Shown piece by piece: positions 36,374 through 45,636 of a DNA stretch of 64,000 nt; the first letter of the stretch is position 1; each line of letters opens with the position of its first letter. The notes under the pieces are model-generated. The model did no database searches, was not told the DNA's origin, and saw nothing but the letters and a program-made list of their open reading frames with translations. A program made the translations under genes and the position numbers. Source of the stretch: an uncultured Eubacteriales bacterium (GTDB lineage Bacteria > Bacillota > Clostridia > Oscillospirales > Acutalibacteraceae); the NCBI GenBank assembly GCA_900314355.1, contig OMUY01000021.1, forward strand, positions 29,352 through 93,351. Direction: 5' to 3'.

Positions 36374-37069
36374 TTAATATTTTTCGATAAGCACCGGACA
36401 AAAACCAATATGGTCGCATGAAACGAGCGAAAATTGAATACCGTCCGATAAAACGCGGTCGAATCTTCCTGTTCTGTCGCCGTGTATATGCCCGAAATAG
36501 CAGCGTTTAATTTTTCTTTCAACTATCGTTTCATAAACAGGTCCGCCGAACGATTCGCCGTCAAAAGGAGGATAATGAAGGAACACTACCGGCTCGCCGC
36601 CGAGTTTCAGACCCGCGTCGATAGATGTTTCAAGTCTCTGTTTTTCCCTCAGCATGATTTTTTTATCTTCTTCGGGTTTTTCAGACTGATTAAACCATCC
36701 TCTTGTTCCGCAGACGGAAATATTTCCGCATAAAACAGCGTCGTTGAATAATATCGTTATCGTATTGAAATTATTGAGTTTCAAAAAATTATCGATTTTA
36801 TTTCTCGTCGACCACCAAAAATCATGATTGCCTTTTATTAAAATTTTTCTGCCCGGAAGTGAATTTAAAAATTCAAAATCGGTTTTCGTCTCCTCTAATT
36901 TCATTGCCCATGAAATATCGCCGGGAATTACAACATCATCTGTATCGGAAATAATCCTGCGCCAGTTTTTCTCTATTTTTTCAACGTAATTATCCCAGCC
37001 TTTGAACACATCCATAGGCTTGTCCGAACCTAAAGAAAGATGAGTATCGGCAAGCGCAAAAAGCGACAT
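36374..37069 (-). CDS. Calcineurin-like metallophosphoesterase
   Basis: 231 residues, no signal peptide. All five family motifs are seen in order: DTHLS (D-x-H), GDISWA (GD-x2), KGNHDFW (GNHD), FLHYPP and YFGHIHGD (GH-x-H). These bind two metals for phosphoester cleavage. The substrate is unknown. It lies downstream of thrC in the same direction, 40 bases away, so it may be co-transcribed. Confidence 0.9.
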   Translation of the reverse strand: MSLFALADTHLSLGSDKPMDVFKGWDNYVEKIEKNWRRIISDTDDVVIPGDISWAMKLEETKTDFEFLNSLPGRKILIKGNHDFWWSTRNKIDNFLKLNNFNTITILFNDAVLCGNISVCGTRGWFNQSEKPEEDKKIMLREKQRLETSIDAGLKLGGEPVVFLHYPPFDGESFGGPVYETIVERKIKRCYFGHIHGDRTGRFDRVLSDGIQFSLVSCDHIGFCPVLIEKY

Positions 37070-37109
37070 AAGATACTCATCTCCTTATCATTTTTTATTT
37101 TCTGTCAAA

Positions 37110-38606
37110 TTAGATTTTCAACATGCCAAAAACGACTTTTCTCATAGAGTCGATGTCGTTTCCGCAGTTAATGTTGAACCTTATAGGTTTGTCTTTGAGC
37201 GATGAAAGCTGAGTCGGAGCTTTAATTCCTGTAAGTTTTTCAAGCTCTGAAAGATTTTCAAAGTCGTCGGAACCCGCGTGGCCGTTCAATGCGGTCATAA
37301 CGCTTGTGCAGAATTTAAACGGGCTTGCGGTAGACGCGATAACAACGGGAGTATCGTCGCCTGTCTTTTTGACATAGTCGTTTAAAACTTTGATTGCGAC
37401 TGACGTATGAGTATCGGCAAGATAGCCGAACTTGTCATATGTTTCCTTAATCGTTGCCATAGTTTCATCGTCGGAGCAGAATCCGCCGTAGAATCTGTCG
37501 GCAACAGCTTTGTGAACCTCATCCGAAACAGCGAATTTTCCGGTTTCTTTTAGAGAAGAATAGAGTTTTCTGACTTCTTCGTCATCGCCGCCGTACAAGG
37601 TAAAAATAAGCCTTTCAAGGTTTGAAGAGATAAGAATATCCATTGACGGAGAAATAGTGGAATAGAATTTTCTGTTCCTGTCGTATACGCCGGTATTTAT
37701 GAAATCGGTGAGGACGTTGTTTGAATTTGAAGCGCATATCAGTTTATTTACCGGAAGACCCATTCTGACAGCATAATTTGCGGCGAGGATGTTTCCGAAA
37801 TTACCGGTGGGGACTACTATATTTATCTTCTCGCCCAAAGAAATTTGATCTTTATTGAGAAGGTCGCAGTAAGCCGAAAAATAGTAGACTATCTGAGGGA
37901 CAAGCCTGCCCCAGTTTATCGAATTGGCAGATGAAAATACAAGATTGTTTTCATCAAACACCTTTTTTGTTTCCTCATCTGTAAATATCGCCTTAACTCC
38001 GGTCTGGGCGTCGTCGAAATTTCCGTTTACAGAGCAGACGCCGACGTTTGAACCTTCCTGTGTCTGCATCTGACGCTGCTGCATCGGACTGACTCCGGAA
38101 TTGGGATAAAACACCAAAATTTTAGTGCCGTCTACATCCTTGAATCCTTCAAGAGCCGCCTTGCCCGTGTCTCCCGATGTAGCGACAAGGATAACAATGT
38201 CCTTATTTTTGAGCGTGCGTTTTGCGGAACCTTTTAGAAGATAAGGAAGAAGCTGAAGAGCCATATCCTTAAAAGCGCATGTGGGTCCGTGCCACAGCTC
38301 GAGAATATTTACATTGTCGTGAATATTTACTACCGGAGCAACAGCGGCAGACGAAAATTTTCCGTTTCCGTACGCGTTATCGACGTAATCGGAAAGTTCA
38401 TCCTCGTCAAAATCCTCAAGATAAAGTCCGAGAATTTTTTTAGCTCTGTCCTGATAACCGAGTTCCTTCAAATCGTCGATAAATTGAAGCGATACAGTCG
38501 GGACGGAAGTCGGAACGAAAAGTCCTCCGTCAGACGAAATGCCTCGCGTAATCGCTTCAGCGGATGTAATACGTTTTTTTGTGTCTCTTGTGGATGTATA
38601 ATCCAT
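37110..38606 (-). CDS. thrC: Threonine synthase
   Basis: 498 residues, the long type of ThrC. The PLP-binding Lys113 is in HGPTCAFKDMALQ, with the conserved N-terminal YTSTR and SDGGLFVP blocks and the phosphate-binding GNFGN loop. Converts O-phosphohomoserine to threonine. It has its own promoter, and its 5' leader holds a large nested hairpin. No T-box is visible. Confidence 0.96.
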   Translation of the reverse strand: MDYTSTRDTKKRITSAEAITRGISSDGGLFVPTSVPTVSLQFIDDLKELGYQDRAKKILGLYLEDFDEDELSDYVDNAYGNGKFSSAAVAPVVNIHDNVNILELWHGPTCAFKDMALQLLPYLLKGSAKRTLKNKDIVILVATSGDTGKAALEGFKDVDGTKILVFYPNSGVSPMQQRQMQTQEGSNVGVCSVNGNFDDAQTGVKAIFTDEETKKVFDENNLVFSSANSINWGRLVPQIVYYFSAYCDLLNKDQISLGEKINIVVPTGNFGNILAANYAVRMGLPVNKLICASNSNNVLTDFINTGVYDRNRKFYSTISPSMDILISSNLERLIFTLYGGDDEEVRKLYSSLKETGKFAVSDEVHKAVADRFYGGFCSDDETMATIKETYDKFGYLADTHTSVAIKVLNDYVKKTGDDTPVVIASTASPFKFCTSVMTALNGHAGSDDFENLSELEKLTGIKAPTQLSSLKDKPIRFNINCGNDIDSMRKVVFGMLKI

Positions 38607-38659
38607 GGTATTTCCTTTCGAATGAAAATTTCCCGCGATGATGAAATAAATTCTGTAAA

Positions 38660-38717
38660 GCTGAAATGATTATTAATTTTCATAAATTATCATATTTATG
38701 AAAATATGAATTTCAGC
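38660..38717 (-). promoter_or_regulatory. Nested stem-loop in the thrC leader
   Basis: On the minus strand an outer 8-base-pair stem (38710-38717 with 38660-38667) encloses a perfect 12-base-pair inner stem (38694-38705 with 38676-38687) with a six-base loop. It begins within a few bases of the expected transcription start. No T-run follows, so it is not a simple terminator; it may protect the 5' end of the message. Confidence 0.55.
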
Positions 38718-38727
38718 ATACAAAGTT

Positions 38728-38756
38728 ATTATAAAAGTTAACATCTGATTTGTAAA
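38728..38756 (-). promoter_or_regulatory. Promoter for thrC
   Basis: TTTACA (38751-38756), a 17-base spacer and perfect TATAAT (38728-38733) on the minus strand. The leader to ATG is about 115 bases. Confidence 0.6.
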
Positions 38757-38860
38757 GTAAAATTTAAAAAATAATTTATCTTTTGTCCGGGCGCAGAAGA
38801 TAAATTTCAAATCAATATATTTGTATGCGGCATGGAAAATAAAGGTCTTTAATCTGTTAA

Positions 38861-38892
38861 GCTCCCCCGAAAAAAAATACGGGGAGCGCGTT
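38861..38892. terminator. Hairpin between smc and thrC
   Basis: GCTCCCCCG (38861-38869) pairs with CGGGGAGC (38880-38887) around an A-rich loop. It lies just after the smc stop. T-rich sequence follows only on the plus-strand side, so efficiency for smc is uncertain. Confidence 0.5.
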
Positions 38893-41800
38893 TTATTTAA
38901 GTCCGAGTTCGCTTGAAACTTTATCCGCGTCAAGCTTCAAAATTTTGGAAATACCCTTTTCCTGCATTGTTACGCCGTAGAGGATATCCGCCTGTTCCAT
39001 AGTTCCTCTTCTGTGAGTGATGAGAATAAACTGCGTCTTGTCGTCAATGCTTTTAATATATTTCGCGTATCTTACAACATTCACGTCGTCAAGAGCCGCC
39101 TCAACCTCGTCGAAAATGCAGAAAGGCGCGGGCGTCACTTTTAGCATAGCGAAAAGAAGAGCTATTGCGGTGAGACCTTTCTCTCCGCCGGAAAGAAGAT
39201 TAAGATTTCTTACGTTTTTGCCGGGAGGCTGAGCCCTTATTCCTATCTCCGATTCGAGAATATTATCCTTATCTTCGATATAAAGTTCCGCTTTTCCTCC
39301 TCCGAAAAGTTCAATGAAAGTATCGGCAAAATACTTATTAATGAGATCAAATTTTTCCGAAAAACGTTCCTTCATCGAACTTGTGAGGTCAGAAATCAAT
39401 TTTCTCAATTCGTCTCTCGATTTTTTCACGTCGTCAATCTGACATGACATAAAATCAAATCTTTCGGAAACCTGTTTATATTCCTCAATAGCTCCTGTAT
39501 TGACGGAGCCGAGAGAATTGATTTCAGATTTGATGGAACTCAGTTTTTTTCTCGCCTCCGCAACTGTTCCGAGTTTGATATTCAAACCTTCCGCTTCTCT
39601 TACAGTCAATTCGTATTCTTCTAAAAGCTTATTTCTCAAATCGGAAGAACTCTGTTCAAGGCTGTTTTTCTTTTCCTCAAGTCTTACAATCTCGGAGGAA
39701 AGTTTTTCTTTCAAGTCGTTTTTGTCCCTTTCCTCCTGTCTTAAATCAGCCGTTCTCGATTCAATTTCGCTTCTGCGGGAATTTAAAGCAGAAATTTCAT
39801 CTGATATTTTTTTCTTTTCGGATCTTAAAGATTCGCTTTCCTTTCTGAGAACATCGTTTTTATATTTAATCTCCTCATTTTTTTCCGCTAAAATTCTGAT
39901 TTGTTCATCGGCTCTTTTTTCAAAGTCTTTTCTGTCGGTTTTCTGCTGACGCAAAACGGCAAGCGAAGAAACTATATTATCTCTGTCTTTTTCAAGACCT
40001 GCATATTTTAAATTGGCTTCGTTTATTTTTTCGCCGAGAGAACTGATATTTTCTTCAAGAGACTTTTTCTCTGCGGCGGCTTCTTCGTTCATCCGCCTTA
40101 TTTTCGCGTATTCATCTTCATATTCCGACTGTTTTTTTCTGAAATTATCTATATCGGTTTTCAGTTTTTCAGTTCTTTCGGAGGCGGAACCGGTTTCGTC
40201 GGAAAGCGAAGAAATGACGTTTTTTGCGGCGTTGATCCTCTCTTCGTTTACTGATAAATCAGAAAGTAATTTTGTCTTGACGTCCTTGGATTTTTCAATC
40301 TCGGCGTCAGTCAAATCGAGCTGGGCTTTTTCCTGCGCGAGTTCTTCTTTTATGCGGCGCAAATCTTCTTTTTTTCTTTCGTATTCATTTAAACCGGATT
40401 CAATTTCGGTTTTGAGTTTTTCTCTTTCGTTTTTTCTTGAAAGAAAACCGGAATGTTGAATTTTTGAGCCGCCTGTCATTGAACCGCCGGCATTCATAAC
40501 CTGACCGTCCAATGTGACTATTTTAAATCTGTGCGAATATCTTCTGCCGATTTCGATAGCCGTATCCGTATCTTCAACAACGGCGACTCTTCCGAGGAAT
40601 GAATAGACTATATCCCTGTATTTGTCATCAAAATCGACGAGGTCGCAGGCGAGGGAAATATACCCTCTGTACCTTGAAAGTCCGTTTTCTTCAAGAATCC
40701 TTCCTCTTACAGAGGTGATTGGAAGAAATGTCGCCCTGCCGAGATCGTTTTTCTTGAGAAAATACATGGCATTTCTCGCATCATTTTCATTTTCGGTGAC
40801 TATATCCTGAATAGCCGCACCCAAAGACGTTTCTATCGCGAGAGCGTATTTTGAATCGGTATTTATCAGACTTGACAGCGGACCTATTATTCCGGAAAGT
40901 CTGCCTGTCTTTTTTTCCTTCATTACTTGTCTGACGGAGCCCTGATAGCCATCCATGTTCTTTTCCATATCGTCAAGAAGTCTGAGCCTTGATTTTTTTG
41001 TTTCAATATCAAGACCCAATTTATCCAAGGAAAATTTAGACTCTTCGAATTTCCGGTTTTTGGAACTGATTTTCAAATTCCTGCCGGCAAGCTCGTTTAA
41101 AAGCGATTTGAGCTTTTCGTTGATTTCTTCAACCTTTGCGCCGAGCTCTTTTTCTGCTGTCTCGAACTTTTCAAGCTCTCCCCTTTTTTTCTCAATTTCG
41201 CCGTTCACAGACGCCGCACGTTTTTCTATTTCCGAAAGCGACGACGAAGCGGACGCGGATTTTAATTTTTCCTCAGAAATAAAGAAATTTAATTTCTGCT
41301 CTTTCGAGTCAAGTGAATTTATTTTTTCAAGGACAGAATTTTCTTTTGCTCTGAGAGAGCTTATCTCTTCCTGAATTTTTGTTTTTTCCTCAGAAAGAAT
41401 GTCAAGTTTTTTCTCTGTGTCTTCCTTATCTTTTTCTTTTTCTTCTATCTCAATATCTATTCTGCTGTAATTTTCGTCTCTCTTTTTCTTTTCGTCTTTT
41501 TCCTTCCTGATGTCTTCCTCATTATGAGAAAAAGTATTTTCATTTACCGCAATCTGAGATTCTTTTTCGGACGCCGAAGATTCAAGTTCTTCTGATTTTT
41601 CTCTGTTTTTTTCAATAGATAAGTTGATATTTCTCGTTTCCTCGTCTATAGAGTCCGTCTCCGACTGAAGTTCTTCAAGTTTTTTGACGGCTTCGTTTCG
41701 CTGAACAGACACGGCGGTCAATTTATCGGCCACGGTTCTGATGCTGTCATCGGATTTATGAATAGTATCAAGCCACAGACCTATTTCGACTTCTTTTTTA

Positions 41801-42462
41801 TCCTCAGAAAGCGAGATAAATTTTTTAGCCTTTTCCGACTGTTCTTTCAAAGGCTCTATTCTGTCTTCGAGTTCAGACATAATGTCGCCGAGACGCAATA
41901 AATTTTCTTCAGCCCCGGCAAGTCTTTTCTCGGCGTCCTCGCGTCTGTACCTGTAATGGGAGATGCCGGCGGCTTCCTCAAACATCTGCCTTCTCTCGTC
42001 GCCTTTTGCAGATACCATATCCTCAATTCTGCCCTGAGATACGAGAGAATAGCCGTCTCTTCCGATTCCGGTGTCCATAAAAAGCTCGTTTATGTCTCTC
42101 AGTCTTACGGAGGCGCCGTTGATTTTATATTCCGATTCGCCGGAACGATAATATCTTCTTGTCACCTTAATTTCGTCGGAATCAAAATCAAGACTTCTGT
42201 CTGAATTGTCGAGAGTTAAAGTGACCTCAGCAAATCCGTACTGCTTTCTTTCGCCGGTTCCGGAGAAAATTACATCCTCCATTTTGGAACCTCTGAGGTT
42301 TTTTGTGGACTGTTCGCCTAAAACCCATCTGACTGCGTCGGATATGTTGCTTTTGCCGGAGCCGTTAGGTCCGACTACAGCAGTCATTCCTTTTGAAAAA
42401 GTCAGTTTTGTCTTGTCGGGGAATGATTTGAATCCCTGCATTTCAAGCGATTTTAGATACAT
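38893..42462 (-). CDS. smc: Chromosome segregation protein SMC
   Basis: 1189 residues. N-terminal ATPase with Walker A GPNGSGKS (31-38), two very long coiled coils around a hinge near residues 510-670 (GxxGxL and GGSMTGGS-type glycine patches are seen), and a C-terminal head with signature LLSGGEKGLTAIALLF and Walker B FCIFDEVEAALDD. Forms the condensin core with ScpA/ScpB, not encoded here. Preceded directly by a radical SAM gene (stop to start about one base), and that by rnc. ftsY, often next in Firmicutes, is absent. Confidence 0.98.
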   Translation of the reverse strand: MYLKSLEMQGFKSFPDKTKLTFSKGMTAVVGPNGSGKSNISDAVRWVLGEQSTKNLRGSKMEDVIFSGTGERKQYGFAEVTLTLDNSDRSLDFDSDEIKVTRRYYRSGESEYKINGASVRLRDINELFMDTGIGRDGYSLVSQGRIEDMVSAKGDERRQMFEEAAGISHYRYRREDAEKRLAGAEENLLRLGDIMSELEDRIEPLKEQSEKAKKFISLSEDKKEVEIGLWLDTIHKSDDSIRTVADKLTAVSVQRNEAVKKLEELQSETDSIDEETRNINLSIEKNREKSEELESSASEKESQIAVNENTFSHNEEDIRKEKDEKKKRDENYSRIDIEIEEKEKDKEDTEKKLDILSEEKTKIQEEISSLRAKENSVLEKINSLDSKEQKLNFFISEEKLKSASASSSLSEIEKRAASVNGEIEKKRGELEKFETAEKELGAKVEEINEKLKSLLNELAGRNLKISSKNRKFEESKFSLDKLGLDIETKKSRLRLLDDMEKNMDGYQGSVRQVMKEKKTGRLSGIIGPLSSLINTDSKYALAIETSLGAAIQDIVTENENDARNAMYFLKKNDLGRATFLPITSVRGRILEENGLSRYRGYISLACDLVDFDDKYRDIVYSFLGRVAVVEDTDTAIEIGRRYSHRFKIVTLDGQVMNAGGSMTGGSKIQHSGFLSRKNEREKLKTEIESGLNEYERKKEDLRRIKEELAQEKAQLDLTDAEIEKSKDVKTKLLSDLSVNEERINAAKNVISSLSDETGSASERTEKLKTDIDNFRKKQSEYEDEYAKIRRMNEEAAAEKKSLEENISSLGEKINEANLKYAGLEKDRDNIVSSLAVLRQQKTDRKDFEKRADEQIRILAEKNEEIKYKNDVLRKESESLRSEKKKISDEISALNSRRSEIESRTADLRQEERDKNDLKEKLSSEIVRLEEKKNSLEQSSSDLRNKLLEEYELTVREAEGLNIKLGTVAEARKKLSSIKSEINSLGSVNTGAIEEYKQVSERFDFMSCQIDDVKKSRDELRKLISDLTSSMKERFSEKFDLINKYFADTFIELFGGGKAELYIEDKDNILESEIGIRAQPPGKNVRNLNLLSGGEKGLTAIALLFAMLKVTPAPFCIFDEVEAALDDVNVVRYAKYIKSIDDKTQFILITHRRGTMEQADILYGVTMQEKGISKILKLDADKVSSELGLK

Positions 42463-43485
42463 TTATGTCTCCGGTTTTTTACTGATATAATTTTCCGCCG
42501 ACACCTCGCCGGCTTTAATGTTTTCATCGGCAATGACAGATGCGTCATAACCGATTGATTTAAGTTTATTGATATTCTCTTTTTTCTGCCCTACAACTTT
42601 AGATATGTCCTTGCCGGCGCATTTTATTAGTATGTTACTTTCGAGACGTTTTTCTCTGATTTCATTCATAATTTTATCAAAGAAAATTTTTGATTCGACT
42701 TTTTCTCTGAACGCCGGATGATAGCACCCTGCCACATATCCTTCCTCGACGCCGCCGCCCGAATGAAGGCCGAGCCTTATTACTTTTATGCCCGCTTTTT
42801 CAAACATTGGCAGCAGCTTTGAACATAAATCAACCGTCTCGTCAAGAGTCGGCGGAATATATTTTCCCTGTCTGTAAAGCTCGCAGAGCTTAGTGTTTTC
42901 GAGGACTACCGTCGGGTAGATCCTGACAGTTTTCGGAGAAAGACCTATTATTTTTTCTGCGGTTTCAAGACATTTTTCGTCCGTATCGCCGTAAAGCCCC
43001 GTCATCATCTGCAGTCCGAGTTCTATGCCGAATGATTTTATCAGATTGGAAGCTTTTACGGTATCGGCGCAAGTATGACCTCTTTCATTCAATTTCAAAA
43101 CTTCGTCGTCCATTGACTGAGCTCCGAGTTCAACAGCGGAAACGCCGTATTCTTTAAGTATCTCAAGAGTATCACAGTCTATGGCGTCAGGTCTTGTTGA
43201 ACATCTTATTCCCTTGAAATACCCGTTTTGAACATAAGGGAAGGCGGCTTTCAGAAGAGATAGCATATAATCTCTGTCAATAGCGGTAAAGCTGCCTCCG
43301 AAAAAGGCTATCTCGGAATTTTCGGAATCTACGCCGCTTTTCAAAGCGATTTCCGCGGCACTGACGACATCTTCCGGTCCCGGCTCCTTCTGCTGCCCGG
43401 AGATTGCAACCTGATTGCAGAAAGAACATCTGTGTCTGCAGCCGAGATGAGGCACGAAAATCGCCACGTTTGCGTGCTTATTCAA
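42463..43485 (-). CDS. Elp3-like radical SAM protein
   Basis: 340 residues from TTG 43485, with GGAGGG about 9 bases upstream and no better ATG. The Fe-S cluster motif is CRHRCSFC (C-x3-C-x2-C) near residue 16, followed by FGGSFT and RPDAID, which resemble the Elp3/YhcC group. Function unknown: a tRNA- or protein-modifying role is inference. It sits between rnc and smc, an unusual insertion in that pair, and abuts smc. Confidence 0.85.
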   Translation of the reverse strand: MNKHANVAIFVPHLGCRHRCSFCNQVAISGQQKEPGPEDVVSAAEIALKSGVDSENSEIAFFGGSFTAIDRDYMLSLLKAAFPYVQNGYFKGIRCSTRPDAIDCDTLEILKEYGVSAVELGAQSMDDEVLKLNERGHTCADTVKASNLIKSFGIELGLQMMTGLYGDTDEKCLETAEKIIGLSPKTVRIYPTVVLENTKLCELYRQGKYIPPTLDETVDLCSKLLPMFEKAGIKVIRLGLHSGGGVEEGYVAGCYHPAFREKVESKIFFDKIMNEIREKRLESNILIKCAGKDISKVVGQKKENINKLKSIGYDASVIADENIKAGEVSAENYISKKPET

Positions 43486-43584
43486 AACAATCTGCCCTCC
43501 CGAAGAAAATTTAAGCCGTCAATTATTACCGAATTTTTTATCGCCGGATAAACTGCGGAAATAAACCGGCCGCGTAAATATAAA

Positions 43585-44280
43585 TCAGACATTAATGCCC
43601 ATCAGCTTTAACGCTTCCCTCGCTGCCGACTGCTCGGCTTTTTTCTTTGAATGTTCCGTTCCGACGCCGATTACATTTGAATCGAGATGAACCTCGACCG
43701 TAAAACGTTTGTCGTGGTCGGGACCTGACTCTCCGACTACAACATACTCGAGAGTTTCGGTATGATTTTTCTGAACTATTTCCTGAAGGAGTGTTTTGTA
43801 GTCCGAATATTCCTTTTTATCTCCGTCAAAATCGGATATGAAACGAAGGATAAACTTTTTCGCCTCTTTAATTCCTCCGTCGAGATAAATTGAAGCTATG
43901 AGAGCTTCAAAAGCGTCGGATAATATAGAGGGCCTTTTGTATCCTTCCGCAATTATTTCTCCGTGTCCGAGTCTCAGATAAGAGCCTAAATCAATCCGTT
44001 TTGCGAATTGATACAAAGCGTCCTCGCAAACAAGCGAAATTCTGAGCTTTGTGAGTTTTCCTTCGGGATAATCGGGATATTTATTGAAGAGATACTCCGC
44101 CGTGACCATTCCGAGTACGCTGTCTCCCAGAAATTCAAGACGCTCGTTGAATCTGCATGATTTTTTCACTTCGTTCGCATATGACGAATGGGTTAAAGCT
44201 GTAACAAGCAAGTCACGGTTTTTATATTTATATTGTATTTTTTTCTCAAATTCGGACAGTACTTTGTCGTCAAATTCCAT
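43585..44280 (-). CDS. rnc: Ribonuclease III
   Basis: 231 residues. Signature ERLEFLGDSVLG (46-57) holds the catalytic acids, the second set is in LSDAFEALIASIYLDGG, and a C-terminal double-stranded RNA-binding domain ends the protein (KKKAEQSAAREAL). Cleaves double-stranded RNA, including rRNA precursors. Followed about 100 bases later by the radical SAM gene. Confidence 0.97.
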   Translation of the reverse strand: MEFDDKVLSEFEKKIQYKYKNRDLLVTALTHSSYANEVKKSCRFNERLEFLGDSVLGMVTAEYLFNKYPDYPEGKLTKLRISLVCEDALYQFAKRIDLGSYLRLGHGEIIAEGYKRPSILSDAFEALIASIYLDGGIKEAKKFILRFISDFDGDKKEYSDYKTLLQEIVQKNHTETLEYVVVGESGPDHDKRFTVEVHLDSNVIGVGTEHSKKKAEQSAAREALKLMGINV

Positions 44281-44301
44281 CGTTTCACCTCATTTCATTA
44301 A

Positions 44302-45630
44302 TTAAAAGCTGATATCAAGATTGGATTTTTCTTCTTCAAGAACGGAAAGGCTGCGTTCGGCGAGTTTTTCGTTTCTTTCTTTTTTATCTCTGATATTTTC
44401 GTCAAGCTTTGGCAAAAGACCGAAAGAAGCTCCCATAGGCTGGAAATCGGACAAATAGGAATCGGATATATATCTCTGAAACGCTCCGAGCATCGTCTTT
44501 TCGGAAAATACGGCAGGGCTTTCATTTTTCAAATATCTGATGACGTTTATTGCCGCCGTAATGCCGGACGCTGCAGATTCCATATATCCCTCGACTCCCG
44601 TTATCTGACCTGCGAAGAATATACGGCTGTCCGATTTAAGCGATTGGTTGGCGTTTAATAATTTAGGAGAATTTAAAAATGTATTCCTGTGCATGACGCC
44701 GTATCTTACAAAAGATGCATCATGAAGCGCCGGAATGAGAGAAAAAACTCTTCTCTGCTCGGAAAATTTCAGATTTGTCTGAAATCCGACAAGATTATAC
44801 ATGGTTCCTTCTCTGTTTTCTTTTCTGAGCTGAAGACACGCCCAAGGTCTGTGCCCCGTTTTAGGGTCACGAAGTCCCACCGGTTTAAGCGGTCCGAATC
44901 TTATAGTGTCGCCGCCTCTTGACGCCATAATTTCAATGGGCATGCATCCCTCGTAAACGCCTTTTTTTCTGTCGAAATCATGTATCAGAGCGACCTGAGC
45001 CCCGACAAGCTCTCTGTAAAAATTTTCGTACTCCTCTTTGTTCATCGGGCAGTTAATATAATCGTCTCCGCCTCTTTGATACCTTGACTGAGTAAAAGCG
45101 AAATTCATATCTATCGAGTCAGCCTCTACGACAGGGGCGGCGGCGTCATAAAAGCCGAGAAAGTCTTTACCCGTGACAGACAAAAGAGATTCGGATAATC
45201 TGTCTGACGCGAGCGGGCCTGCCGCTATTATGACGGCGGAATATTCGTCAGCACCCGGGATTTCGGTGATTTCTTTTCTGATTACATCAATATTTTCGTC
45301 TGAATTTATCTTTTCTGTCACGAGAGAAGAAAACTTAACTCTGTCGACAGCAAGCGCTCCTCCTGCCGGAACTTTTGTCTTTTCGGCACATGAGACCGAT
45401 AAAGAGCCGAGCGTTTTCATCTCGGCTTTCAAAAGTCCTGCCGCAGATGAAATTCTCTCGGCTTTAAAAGAATTTGAACAAACGACTTCGCACAAATCGG
45501 GCGACGAATGAGCCGGAGAAAAATTTTCCGGCTTCATTTCAAAAAGATCTGCTTTAATTTTATTTTTAGAAAGGAGGGCGGCCGCCTCGCAGCCTGCGAA
45601 CCCTCCTCCTATTATCGCAACTTTTTTCAT
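44302..45630 (-). CDS. trmFO: tRNA (uracil-54-C5)-methyltransferase, folate/FAD dependent (TrmFO)
   Basis: 442 residues. N-terminal FAD-binding GGGFAGCEAA, then CSNSFKAER, RYQRGGDDYINCPM and a C-terminal GQITGVEGYMESAASG, all typical of TrmFO. Methylates U54 of tRNA using methylene-tetrahydrofolate. It lies directly after topA (stop to start about 6 bases), the order usual in Firmicutes. Confidence 0.97.
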   Translation of the reverse strand: MKKVAIIGGGFAGCEAAALLSKNKIKADLFEMKPENFSPAHSSPDLCEVVCSNSFKAERISSAAGLLKAEMKTLGSLSVSCAEKTKVPAGGALAVDRVKFSSLVTEKINSDENIDVIRKEITEIPGADEYSAVIIAAGPLASDRLSESLLSVTGKDFLGFYDAAAPVVEADSIDMNFAFTQSRYQRGGDDYINCPMNKEEYENFYRELVGAQVALIHDFDRKKGVYEGCMPIEIMASRGGDTIRFGPLKPVGLRDPKTGHRPWACLQLRKENREGTMYNLVGFQTNLKFSEQRRVFSLIPALHDASFVRYGVMHRNTFLNSPKLLNANQSLKSDSRIFFAGQITGVEGYMESAASGITAAINVIRYLKNESPAVFSEKTMLGAFQRYISDSYLSDFQPMGASFGLLPKLDENIRDKKERNEKLAERSLSVLEEEKSNLDISF

Positions 45631-45636
45631 AGATAA

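Noticed and set aside
38607-38892. T-box riboswitch before thrC
   Set aside because: No T-box sequence and no terminator in the leader; only a nested hairpin.
39500-41374. Several plus-strand frames opposite smc
   Set aside because: Ser/Phe-rich shadows of coiled-coil Glu/Lys codons; no start signals.
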